Assembly: GCF_000156175.1 (NCBI RefSeq)
Contig: NZ_GG692710.1
Location: 994,417-1,047,522 of the forward strand
Direction of reading: 5' to 3'
Source of the DNA: Collinsella intestinalis DSM 13280
GTDB taxonomy: Bacteria; Actinomycetota; Coriobacteriia; Coriobacteriales; Coriobacteriaceae
DNA: 53,106 nt
Shown: positions 24,697 to 32,724 of the stretch, piece by piece
Numbering within the stretch: the stretch's first letter is position 1
Layout: the number at the start of each line of letters is the position of its first letter
Notes under the pieces: generated by a model
Told to the model about the DNA's origin: nothing
Database searches by the model: none
What the model saw: the letters and a program-made list of their open reading frames with translations, nothing else
Position numbers and translations under genes: made by a program

Positions 24697-25139
24697 TAGA
24701 TGCCGTCCTCGGCGGTGTCCTCGTCAGCGGCGCCCATGACGGAAGCCAGGGACTGACGGGTGACGGCCTGCTGGCCCACGGTGACGGCCTGCTCGGCGAG
24801 AGCGGTCACGTCGGTGGCGCCGTTGCGGGCGAAGAGCAGCTCGATGATCATGGGAAGATTGGAGCCGGTCACGATCTCGAGCTTGTCGACATCGTTGGCG
24901 ATCATCATGGACTGGTTGAAGGGAGTGCCGCCGAGCAGGTCGACGAAGACAATAACGCCCTCCTCGCACTCACCGCGCATCTTGGTGATGGCGGCACGGA
25001 GGTCGTCACCATAGGTGGCAGCCTGGGAACCCTCGAAGGGAACGATCTCGAACGCCTCCTGATCACCAGCGACCATATCGAGCGCGCTCTTGATGCCATT
25101 GGCGAAGTTGCCATGACCAGTCAAAATAAAACCGACCAT
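24696..25139 (-). CDS. PTS mannose-family IIA component (AgaF-like)
   Basis: The 147-residue IIA protein has its active His9 in MVGFILTGHGNFANGIK, with VIVFVDLLGGTPFNQSMMIA downstream. It takes phosphate from HPr and donates it to IIB. It is first gene of the second PTS operon. GntR-type sites lie 43-85 bp upstream and one overlaps its likely -10. Confidence 0.93.
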   Translation of the reverse strand: MVGFILTGHGNFANGIKSALDMVAGDQEAFEIVPFEGSQAATYGDDLRAAITKMRGECEEGVIVFVDLLGGTPFNQSMMIANDVDKLEIVTGSNLPMIIELLFARNGATDVTALAEQAVTVGQQAVTRQSLASVMGAADEDTAEDGI

Positions 25140-25602
25140 TAATCCCTCTTTCCTGCTCCCGCCGCGTTATTTGGTGCGGCACTGGTAGTAACCACGTAAC
25201 AAGTCGCTATTCACTATACCAGTTGTGAATGTTCTGTTTCCGACATTTCGGGCTTTTCCGATTTCGAACCGTTCATCGGTTAAAATCGACCGTTCACCCC
25301 TTCTGGTTGTGCTCAACTGCATATTCGCTACCGTTTAACGCCCTGTAAGCGTTTGCGCAGGTTCTCTGCTTCCAGCATGTTCGCCCGTAAACCTGCTGGC
25401 TAAATGTGCCACTGGTTATACAATTATGAAGATTTGAATTGATTGGTATCTTTTTCCAAGTAGTTGGTTTGACTCGTTTTACTGCCAGCTGCCTCAATTG
25501 ATTCATCCACTTGCGGTTCGCGCGCCCATCCACTCGCAACCGCCGTGGGCACGGGCCCGCACGCCCGACCACGCCAACCCGCTCATCACGAAAGGCCCGA
25601 CC
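25140..25602. promoter_or_regulatory. Divergent control region, second PTS versus flavodoxin
   Basis: The 463-bp region carries four CTGGT-type elements or halves: CTGGTAGTAACCAC at 25182-25195, TATACCAGTT at 25215-25224, and ACTGGTTATACAATT at 25411-25425, besides a weaker CTGGCTAAAT near 25395. A minus-strand TATAGT -10 candidate (25213-25218) overlaps the second. No open frame with a ribosome site was found. Confidence 0.55.
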
Positions 25603-26292
25603 ATGGATCCAAGAACGGTCATCCTCTACAGGTCCAAGCACCACGGCAACACCAAGAAGCTCGTCGACGCCCTGGTCGCCGCCCACCCCGAGATCGACAC
25701 CATCGATGTTGCGACGCTCGGGAAGGAGGAGTATCCCGACCTCTCCCCCTATCACATCATCATCGTCGGCTCCGGTATTTATTACACCAAGTTCGACAAG
25801 GATGTCCTGCGCGTATGCGACCACTGCCTGCGCGACGGCGACAACGTGATCGGCCTCATGACCTACGGCGGCGCCGCCAAGTTCAATGGCGGCGACCTCG
25901 ACGGCGTGTGCCGCATGAAGATGGCGACCCTCATGTGCACCTACGGCTGCCCCGGCTTTGACACCTTCGGTCCGTACAAGTTCGTGGGCGGCATGAACAA
26001 GGGGCGCCCCAACCAGGAGGACATCGATGGGGCCGTCGAGTTCTACGACAAGTTCCTCGCCGATTACGGCGAGATCTTGGTCGAAGAGCGCCTGAAGCGC
26101 GACAAGCGTGACGCCTTCAACGCCGCACATCCCGCCGGCGGCCTCTTCGCCAATCTCAAGCGCAGCGCCAAGAAGATCGCCAAACGCGTTAAGGGCGACA
26201 ACGATAAGGCCGCCGATGAGAAGACCACCGTGCCCCTCGCGACGGATGCGCCGAGCGCAACGGACGAGCCCACTACTTCCGAAAACCAGTAA
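25603..26292 (+). CDS. Flavodoxin-like protein with basic/acidic C-terminal tail
   Basis: The 229-residue product begins with a flavodoxin fold. TVILYRSKHHGNTKKLVDAL is a variant FMN phosphate loop, and IIIVGSGIYYTKFDKDVLRV and GLMTYGGAAKFNGGD line the flavin site. The last 60 residues are a lysine-rich helix (NLKRSAKKIAKRVKGDNDKA) and a Thr/Asp/Pro tail, not part of the fold. It would carry electrons in the cytoplasm; a partner is not evident. AAAGG before the ATG at 25603 supports the start. Confidence 0.82.
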   Translation: MDPRTVILYRSKHHGNTKKLVDALVAAHPEIDTIDVATLGKEEYPDLSPYHIIIVGSGIYYTKFDKDVLRVCDHCLRDGDNVIGLMTYGGAAKFNGGDLDGVCRMKMATLMCTYGCPGFDTFGPYKFVGGMNKGRPNQEDIDGAVEFYDKFLADYGEILVEERLKRDKRDAFNAAHPAGGLFANLKRSAKKIAKRVKGDNDKAADEKTTVPLATDAPSATDEPTTSENQ

Positions 26293-26329
26293 GCGCTTAA
26301 AAACCAGCGCATTGTCAGAGTCACGAACT

Positions 26330-26374
26330 TGAACCGCCTCCCGTCTCTCATGCTCACGAGATGGGAGGCGGTTC
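26330..26374. repeat. Palindromic element with IS3-like ends (A)
   Basis: TGAACCGCCTCCCGTCTC is followed after ten bases by GAGATGGGAGGCGGTTC; the 17-bp arms differ at one position. The outer end TGAAC-GCCTCCC matches the IS end at 254-266. It follows the flavodoxin gene and may act as its terminator, though there is no U-tract. Confidence 0.55.
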
Positions 26375-26488
26375 GTCTTCTGGACCCCAGCGATATCGGC
26401 AGCCCGTTTTCGTATTTCAAGGAGTATGGTAGAAGGCAGCAGATAGGCGTGGGCGCCGAAGCGCCCCTCGAAAAGCAAGGTGGATACC

Positions 26489-27946
26489 ATGCCCAAGACC
26501 AGAGCACAGCAAATCATGGCCCACAAAGAGCACCGTGATGCCGACCAGATCACCGCGGCGATTCAAGACATCGCCGCCGAGTTCGAGCCCTACATCATCA
26601 AGCAGCGCCGCCACTTCCATAAACACCCCGAGCTGAGCCTTCAAGAGGTGCGGACCACTTCCGATATCGCCGGCCAACTCGACGCCATGAATATCCCCTA
26701 CGAGCAGCCACTCGAGACCGGCCTCGTTGCGACGTTGCGCGGAACTGCGCCGGACGCTTATCGCGAGGACGGTACGCCGCGCCGGCGCCTGCTCATGCGC
26801 GCCGACATCGACGCACTGCCCGTCACCGAGCGCACCGACGACGAATTCGCGAGCGTCAACGAAGGTTGCATGCACGCCTGCGGCCACGATTGCCATATCG
26901 CCATGATGCTCGGCGCCCTACAGGTTCTGCGCCACATGACCGACGACATCCACGGCGAGATCCGCGTTGTGTTCCAGCCTTCCGAGGAGAACGGCTCCGG
27001 CGGACGAATGATGTGCGAGGCCGGCGTATGCGAGGGTATCGACGGCGCGTTTGCCATGCATATCTGGAGCGAGGTCGACGCGGGCACCATCAGCTGCGAA
27101 CCCGGTCCGCGCATGGCCAACACCGACTGGTTCCGCGTGGACGTGCACGGCACGTCCTGCCACGGCGCCATGCCGCAGCGTGGCAGCGACGCCGTGATGG
27201 TCGCCGCCGAAATCGTGAATGCGCTGCAGACCATCGTGAGCCGCGAGCTCTCCCCCTACGAACCCGCCGTGGTCACCGTGGGCAAGCTTCACGCCGGCAG
27301 CGCGCGCAACGTCATCGCGGGCGAGGCCCACATGGAGGGCACCGTGCGCACCTATTCCACGGCGACCCATGAGCTCATGCCCGCGCTCATCGAACGCATC
27401 GCGGTGCATATCGCGCAGGCTCATGGCGCCGAAGCCGAGCTCTCCGACTACACCATCGCCAACTACAAGGTCGAAAACGAACCCGTCGCGAGCGAGCGTT
27501 GCCGCCAGGCGGTCCTCAAAACGCTCGGGTCCGAGGGCGTTGGCAGCTACCGCGGCACCATGTCGGGAGAGGACTTCTCCGAATACCTGCGCCGAGTTCC
27601 GGGCGTGTTGGCGTTCGTGGGCTGCCGCAACCCGCAGATCGGGGCGACGTTTGCCCAGCATTCGTGCTTCTTCAAAGTAGACGAGTCGGTTCTCGTGAAG
27701 GGCTCCATGGTCGCTGCCCAATACGCCATCGACTTCCTGTCCGAGCCCACGCAAGAGGAGCTGGACGGACCGCTCGTAACGCGTGTGGCCGAAACGAACC
27801 CGCAGCTCGCCGAGACGCTGCGCGGCGCGCGCAGCAAGACGGTCGGCGCGCACAACGCCTTGCGGGACGCACGCGAGGCCCGAGTCGCCGCCGCACGCGA
27901 GATCCGCGAGGCGCGCCACGGGTCTGACACGCGCAACGGCAAGTAG
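26489..27946 (+). CDS. M20-family amidohydrolase (hippurate/IAA-amide hydrolase type)
   Basis: The 485-residue product shows the M20D pattern: RRHFHKHPELSLQE, LLMRADIDALPVTE, GCMHACGHDCHIAMMLGAL (metal Cys and His) and VFQPSEENGSGGRM. Dimerisation-domain residues lie around DVHGTSCHGAMPQRGSDAV. It would cleave an N-acyl amino acid or related amide in the cytoplasm. The last 50 residues (ARSKTVGAHNALRDAREARV and beyond) are a charged helical extension not usual for the family. The ATG at 26489 is spaced correctly from AAGGTGG; a GTG at 26480 lies inside that site. Confidence 0.88.
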   Translation: MPKTRAQQIMAHKEHRDADQITAAIQDIAAEFEPYIIKQRRHFHKHPELSLQEVRTTSDIAGQLDAMNIPYEQPLETGLVATLRGTAPDAYREDGTPRRRLLMRADIDALPVTERTDDEFASVNEGCMHACGHDCHIAMMLGALQVLRHMTDDIHGEIRVVFQPSEENGSGGRMMCEAGVCEGIDGAFAMHIWSEVDAGTISCEPGPRMANTDWFRVDVHGTSCHGAMPQRGSDAVMVAAEIVNALQTIVSRELSPYEPAVVTVGKLHAGSARNVIAGEAHMEGTVRTYSTATHELMPALIERIAVHIAQAHGAEAELSDYTIANYKVENEPVASERCRQAVLKTLGSEGVGSYRGTMSGEDFSEYLRRVPGVLAFVGCRNPQIGATFAQHSCFFKVDESVLVKGSMVAAQYAIDFLSEPTQEELDGPLVTRVAETNPQLAETLRGARSKTVGAHNALRDAREARVAAAREIREARHGSDTRNGK

Positions 27947-27993
27947 TGGCAGGTGGCAGCAGCGGCAAGTAGCGGCATCGCACATATCAAGGA

Positions 27994-28023
27994 AAGGCCC
28001 TCGGGACTCCCGAGGGCCTTTTT
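27994..28023 (+). terminator. Strong rho-independent terminator after the amidohydrolase
   Basis: AAGGCCCTCGGG and CCCGAGGGCCTT pair perfectly around ACT, followed by TTT. The same stem could also end the convergent ZIP transcript. Confidence 0.85.
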
Positions 28024-28055
28024 CGATGATCGATACACCGCCGCTTGCCGACTGA

Positions 28056-28871
28056 CTAACCCAATGCGACGTCGAGCACCATCATGACCACGAAGCCCGC
28101 GATGACCCCCAACGTGCCGATGTTCGAATGCTCCCCAAGATGCGCCTCGGGAATCAACTCTTCAACGACGACGTAGATCATCGCGCCAGCGGCAAAGGCG
28201 AGCATCCAAGGCATGAACGGCGCGATCTGCGTGCTCACCAGAACCACGAGAATGCCGAAGATCGGTTCGACGATACCGGACAGGCTGCCCATCACAAACG
28301 CCTTGCCTCGTCTCATCCCCTCGCGTCGCAACGGCAGGGAAATTGCCGCGCCCTCGGGAAAGTTCTGCAAGCCCATGCCGATAGCAAGCGCCACGGCCAT
28401 GCCGAGATACGCCGTCCGCTCAGGGCCCGAACTCTGGCCCGCCATCGCGAACAACAGGCCAACGCTCATTCCCTCCGGAATGTTGTGCAAAGTCACAGCC
28501 GAAACGAGCAACGTGGTGCGTTTCCAACTCGTCTTGACGCCCTCGGGCTCATCGCCCTCCATATGAAGATGGGGCAGGAAGGTGTCGAGTGCCATAAGGA
28601 ACGCCACCCCGAGCAAGAAACCACCCGCCGCCGGGATCCAGCCGACCTGACCGAGCTCTTCGGCCTGCTCGATGGCAGGATTGAGCAATGACCAGACGCT
28701 CGCAGCGATCATGACACCCGCGGCGAACCCGAGGAAGATGCGATGGGTGACGGCGCGGTCCTTGCGGAAGAAGAACACCACGGCCGAGCCGGCTGTGGTC
28801 ATGAACCAGGTGAAGCCGCAGCCCATCGCGGCCCATATGAGAGATTGCATAAGATTGGCATCGATTTGCAT
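28056..28871 (-). CDS. ZIP-family divalent metal transporter
   Basis: The 271-residue membrane protein has about eight helices with the ZIP metal motifs VTLHNIPEGMSVGL in helix 4 and GLQNFPEGAAISLPL in helix 5. A His-containing loop, TFLPHLHMEGDEPEG, lies before them. It most resembles bacterial ZupT/GufA proteins that import zinc or other divalent metals. It is a single gene; no metal-responsive site was recognised upstream. Confidence 0.9.
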   Translation of the reverse strand: MQIDANLMQSLIWAAMGCGFTWFMTTAGSAVVFFFRKDRAVTHRIFLGFAAGVMIAASVWSLLNPAIEQAEELGQVGWIPAAGGFLLGVAFLMALDTFLPHLHMEGDEPEGVKTSWKRTTLLVSAVTLHNIPEGMSVGLLFAMAGQSSGPERTAYLGMAVALAIGMGLQNFPEGAAISLPLRREGMRRGKAFVMGSLSGIVEPIFGILVVLVSTQIAPFMPWMLAFAAGAMIYVVVEELIPEAHLGEHSNIGTLGVIAGFVVMMVLDVALG

Positions 28872-29178
28872 ACGATTTCGCCTCCTTTTCGTACGTTTTC
28901 CAATTTCTGGTCAAAATACCCTAATTGTGCGCCGACCATGCAGTCCGCCCCCAACAAAACCCCTGGATTCGTTTGAACGATTGCGGGACGTACTCGATGG
29001 TTGCCCCCACGCGGACCACGCACCCGAAGCACACCCTTGCGCGACCTGCGGATTCATCAAACCAACGACTATACATGTTTTCGATCACGTCGCCGTTCGG
29101 CGCACTATCAACCCTTTTTGACCACTTCTTCCAAAACGCACGGCTGGGTATAAGAAAGTACCGTCAAAAGGAGGAACC
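28872..29178. other. Intergenic region, ZIP gene versus YbjQ gene (divergent)
   Basis: This 307-bp stretch presumably contains the two divergent promoters. Beyond the two ribosome sites (GGAGG at both edges), I see no palindrome, RNA gene or protein-coding frame worth naming. Confidence 0.4.
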
Positions 29179-29502
29179 ATGCTAACCATCACTACCACCA
29201 ACAACCTCGACGGCTACGAGGTAGTCGAATACCTCGGAATCGTCACTGGCGAGGCCGTGAGCGGCATCAACATGTTCCGCGATATCGGCGCCGGGCTGCG
29301 CAACGTGTTCGGCGGGCGATCTGCAGGATATGAAGACGAAATGGCCCAGGCGCGCGAGGAGGTCCTGCGTGAGATGTCGCAGCGCGCCGAGGCGCTCGGG
29401 GCCAACGCAGTCATTGGCGCGAACGTGGGATACGAGACCTTTGCCGAGATGATCATGACCACCGCTTGCGGCACCGCAGTGCGTGTACGTCGAACGTCAT
29501 AA
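29179..29502 (+). CDS. YbjQ/UPF0145 family protein
   Basis: The 107-residue product matches the YbjQ family along its length: TNNLDGYEVVEYLGIVTGEA, a middle segment RDIGAGLRNVFGGRSAGYED, and LREMSQRAEALGANAVIGAN. Members form pentameric rings described as heavy-metal-binding; their cellular role is not settled. AAAGGAGG before the ATG is an unusually strong ribosome site. Confidence 0.88.
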   Translation: MLTITTTNNLDGYEVVEYLGIVTGEAVSGINMFRDIGAGLRNVFGGRSAGYEDEMAQAREEVLREMSQRAEALGANAVIGANVGYETFAEMIMTTACGTAVRVRRTS

Positions 29503-29580
29503 TCGCCCCGCTCACTCTCGCACTCTGTCCGTTCTCGTCGAAACGGGCACTCAGAGCTGCCGCGATCTCCATCACACGTA

Positions 29581-29628
29581 AAAACCCGGACCATCCAGAA
29601 CCGCTATCGGTCGGATGGTCCGGGTTTT
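29581..29628. terminator. Bidirectional 16-bp terminator between ybjQ and the deformylase-like gene
   Basis: AAAACCCGGACCATCC and GGATGGTCCGGGTTTT are exact complements around 16 bases, giving four U on both strands. It serves both convergent genes. Confidence 0.8.
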
Positions 29629-29732
29629 AAGGTAAGAGCTACAGAGCAAATCAGGGCACAGGGCAAAACGTAGAGCAGGGCAACATCCAAGTCCGGGTAT
29701 GTCCATGTGGAACGATCTGCCTGTTGGGCAAC

Positions 29733-30152
29733 TTAAACCAGCTTGCCCTGGCAGTGGTCGCACATGTGCTGAATGAGCTCGGCGGGCCACTCGACAAAGT
29801 CGCGCTTGCGCGGCTTGAACTCGCCGTCGACCAGCTCGTCGTATGCGACCTTGATCTTGACGAAACGAGTCACCCTGACGGAACCCTCGCGGGTGAGGCA
29901 GCTCTCCTCGGCCTTGAAGGCACCCATGCCGAACAGGACCTTGGGGTTGTACATCACGAGCGTGTTGCCCTCGTCGTCGGCCAGGGCGCAGATGGCCTTG
30001 GTCACACCGATCTGGTTGGCAGCCAGGCAGGCGGCATCCTCGATGGACAGCAGGGTATCCACCAGGTCCTGCGCGATCTCCGCGTCGGCGGCGGTGGCGG
30101 GCTCACACGGGGTGGAGAGGATGGCCTCATCCTTCACGAGCTCCTTGATCAT
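29733..30152 (-). CDS. Peptide deformylase-like protein with altered active site
   Basis: The 139-residue product follows the deformylase fold. Motif 1 is CLAANQIG (usual GLAAxQIG), motif 2 is ESCLT (usual EGCLS), and motif 3 is QHMCDH where HExDH is expected. The metal ligands Cys and both His remain, but the general-base Glu is replaced by Met. It is also shorter than the usual 150-170 residues. Short relatives like this occur in gut anaerobes, to my recollection. True deformylase activity is doubtful. AAAGGAG fixes the ATG at 30152. Confidence 0.8.
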   Translation of the reverse strand: MIKELVKDEAILSTPCEPATAADAEIAQDLVDTLLSIEDAACLAANQIGVTKAICALADDEGNTLVMYNPKVLFGMGAFKAEESCLTREGSVRVTRFVKIKVAYDELVDGEFKPRKRDFVEWPAELIQHMCDHCQGKLV

Positions 30153-30327
30153 GGGCGCTCCTTTCTCATATGGGCACAGCAAATCCTCGCCCATTCATTT
30201 CTTTCACCTGCGGAACTATACCAGATGCCCATCAAGGCCCACGCCGTATCGCCGCAGAACGAACTAAACTGATGAGAACGCAGACAATGGCCGCATATAC
30301 ATGCGGAGCAACGAGGGAGGAAGCGCC

Positions 30328-30963
30328 ATGAAAGTCATACTCGTCAACGGAAGCCCGCACAAGAACGGCTGCACTCACCGCGCGCTTGCCGAAGTCGCCA
30401 CGACGTTTGATGCGCATGGAATCGAAAGCGAGATCTTCTGGATCGGCGCCAAGCCCGCCGCCGGCTGCATGGCGTGCGGGCGTTGCCGCGAGACCGGCGC
30501 TTGCATCTTCGACGATGCCGTCAACGAGTTTCGCGCCCGTGCCGAGCAGGCGGACGGATTCGTCTTCGGCGCGCCCGTCCACTATGCCCATGCCGCTAGC
30601 TCCCTCATGGGCTTCATGGACCGCCTGTTCTACTCCAACGGCAAAGCGGGCGCGCCCGACGTACTGAGCTTCAAGCCCGCCGCGGCCATCGCGTCCGCCC
30701 GTCGCGCCGGCACCACAGCAGCCCTCGACGATATGCAGAAGTTCTTCACCATCTCGAACATGCCCATTGTGAGCTCCCGTTACTGGAACATGGTCCATGG
30801 ATGCACGCCCGAAGAGGTCGAACAGGACCAGGAGGGGCTGTGGACGATGAGACAGCTCGGGCGCAACATGGCCTGGCTGCTCAAATCCCTCGAGGCGGGG
30901 CGCGAGGCCGGAATCGGCCTACCCGATCGGGAAGCCGGGTCCTTCACGAGCTTCATCCGATAA
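30328..30963 (+). CDS. NADPH-dependent FMN reductase / flavodoxin-like NAD(P)H oxidoreductase
   Basis: The 211-residue product has the FMN loop in VILVNGSPHKNGCTHRAL and a Cys-rich segment, GCMACGRCRETGACIFDD, as in iron-sulfur flavoprotein-like reductases. FGAPVHYAHAASSLMGFMDR follows. It would pass electrons from NAD(P)H via FMN to quinones or other acceptors. GGAGG before the ATG at 30328 supports the start over the upstream ATG at 30301. Confidence 0.88.
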   Translation: MKVILVNGSPHKNGCTHRALAEVATTFDAHGIESEIFWIGAKPAAGCMACGRCRETGACIFDDAVNEFRARAEQADGFVFGAPVHYAHAASSLMGFMDRLFYSNGKAGAPDVLSFKPAAAIASARRAGTTAALDDMQKFFTISNMPIVSSRYWNMVHGCTPEEVEQDQEGLWTMRQLGRNMAWLLKSLEAGREAGIGLPDREAGSFTSFIR

Positions 30964-30995
30964 ACCGATCAGGAGCGGGACAGCGAATCCAACGA

Positions 30996-31058
30996 TGAAC
31001 CGCCTCCCATCTCGAGGACCCTACTTTCAAGTCCAAGAGATGAGGGGCGGCGCATCCA
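30996..31058. repeat. Palindromic element with IS3-like ends (B)
   Basis: TGAACCGCCTCCCATCTC and, facing it, AGTCCAAGAGATGAGGGGCG resemble the two ends of an IS150-type element (compare 233-266). The segment is about 63 bp with no gene. Its right side overlaps the terminator at 31043-31076. Confidence 0.5.
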
Positions 31059-31080
31059 ATGTGGTGCGCCGCCCCTTTAT
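31043..31080. terminator. Terminator between FMN reductase and M18 aminopeptidase genes
   Basis: AGGGGCGGCGCA and TGCGCCGCCCCT are perfect 12-bp arms around ten bases, with TTTAT on the plus strand. The flanking genes converge here. Confidence 0.75.
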
Positions 31081-31111
31081 CGAGGTTCGTATCTGTTGGG
31101 GTGATACTCGT

Positions 31112-32545
31112 CTAGCCGAGCTCAATCGAATCGGCACCGTCGATGCGGACGTTCGTATCGTAAAACGCCGTGAGCGCCTCGATGGCAAGGTCAACATCGC
31201 GGGCCCCGGCCGTCTCCATGCACGAATGCATCGAGAGCTGGGCACACCCGACATCGACTCCGTGCACGCTCACCTGCATGTTCGAAATATTGCCGAGCGT
31301 GGAGCCACCCGCCTTGTCGCTGCGGTTCGCAAACGCCTGATGCGGGATCTCGGCGTCGTCGAGCACGGCGGTGAACGCGGCACGGCTGAAAGCGTCGGTG
31401 CAATAGTGCTGGTTGGCCGCCTCCTTCACCACGATGCCGCCGTTCATCTGCGGGGCATGGAGGCTATCGGCGAGCTCGGGGTGCGCGGGATGCTGCGCAT
31501 GCGCGTTGTCGCAGCTCACGAGCATGGAAGCGGAGAGCGCGCGGACGTACTCCTCGGGGCCGAAGCCCAAAGCGGCGTTCACGCGGGAAAGGGTGTCGGC
31601 CAAAAGCGTCGATGCAGCACCCTGCTTGGTTTCGGAGCCGACCTCCTCGTTGTCAAAACACGCATAGACCGAGACGGTACGCTCGTTCCCGCCGTTCATA
31701 AAGGCGACGAGCGAAGTGTAGGCGCACATGAGGTCGTCGAGGCGGGGCGAGGAAATGAACTCGCCGGTGACACCCCACACGCGGCCGCGCTCACGGTTGA
31801 CCAGGAACAGGTCGCGCGACACGATTTGGGCAGGATCGATCTCGAGGGCATCGGCCACGATCATGTCGAGCGAGCCGTTCGCCAAGTCGCCCGCGGAGAG
31901 CAGCGGGAACAAATCGCTTGCGCGATTGGGGGCGAAGCCCTTGTTCACGCCGCCGTCCATGTGGATTGCAAGGCTCGGGATAAGCGCGACATCTCGGTTG
32001 AGGGCCACAAGACGGCTCTCGATACGCGCGCCCTCTCGCACCAACACGCGTCCGGCGAGCGAAAGCGGGCGGTCGAACCAGGTGTAGTCCATCATGCCGC
32101 CGTAAGCCTCGGTGTCCAGACGCACATAACCGGCGGGACCTTCGAGCTCGCCATTCGTCTTTACCTTGAAGCAGGGGGAGTCGGAATGCGAGGCTGTGAG
32201 CTGGAAGTGGTACGGGGCGCTGTCACCGGCCGATCCAGCGGCGACATCGACGGATCCGGCGACACGGTCGGCGGCTTTGGCAACATCGGAAGCAAAACCC
32301 GGAGCGGCCACACGCTCGCCCACACGCCAGGCCACAACGCTCGATCCGTTGCGCTGCGTGTAGTACGCGCCTCCCGGGCGCACCTCCCATGCGGCGCCCT
32401 CGCTCAGGTATGTGAAACCAGCCGCATCCAAACGCGCGCGGATAGCCGCGGCGCTGTGAAACATCGTGGGGCTCTCGGCGATGAAGTCGAGCAGGTCCTC
32501 GGCTGCCGTCATGGCCGGGGCCGTGGCTTTTGTGACAAAAGACAT
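31112..32545 (-). CDS. M18-family aminopeptidase (aspartyl aminopeptidase type)
   Basis: The 477-residue product has the M18 landmarks: AEDLLDFIAESPTMFHS at the start, FQLTASHSDSPCFKVK (metal His), SPRLDDLMCAYTSLVAF (metal Asp), YACFDNEEVGSETKQGA (catalytic Glu pair) and a C-terminal His in CAQLSMHSCMETAGARDV. It removes N-terminal residues, usually acidic ones, in the cytoplasm. Its promoter lies in the short gap to the NADH oxidase gene, which diverges. Confidence 0.93.
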   Translation of the reverse strand: MSFVTKATAPAMTAAEDLLDFIAESPTMFHSAAAIRARLDAAGFTYLSEGAAWEVRPGGAYYTQRNGSSVVAWRVGERVAAPGFASDVAKAADRVAGSVDVAAGSAGDSAPYHFQLTASHSDSPCFKVKTNGELEGPAGYVRLDTEAYGGMMDYTWFDRPLSLAGRVLVREGARIESRLVALNRDVALIPSLAIHMDGGVNKGFAPNRASDLFPLLSAGDLANGSLDMIVADALEIDPAQIVSRDLFLVNRERGRVWGVTGEFISSPRLDDLMCAYTSLVAFMNGGNERTVSVYACFDNEEVGSETKQGAASTLLADTLSRVNAALGFGPEEYVRALSASMLVSCDNAHAQHPAHPELADSLHAPQMNGGIVVKEAANQHYCTDAFSRAAFTAVLDDAEIPHQAFANRSDKAGGSTLGNISNMQVSVHGVDVGCAQLSMHSCMETAGARDVDLAIEALTAFYDTNVRIDGADSIELG

Positions 32546-32724
32546 ATGCGCTCCTGTTCGTGTCGCATGGTTCGCTTGGCTTATTCGGCAAAATCTTACC
32601 GCATACGGTCGCGGCGCCGCACACCGCCCGGCCGCTCCGCCCCGTTTACCAGTTTGCCCTTGCTAACTGTTTGCTTTTTTGTATCATTTCTAGTGCTGAC
32701 ACGTTTTTCCTCGAAGGAGTCACC

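Noticed and set aside
25294-26553. 419-codon open frame on the minus strand over the flavodoxin gene
   Set aside because: The flavodoxin frame has the FMN loop and a ribosome site. The antisense frame has neither and only exists because of codon bias.
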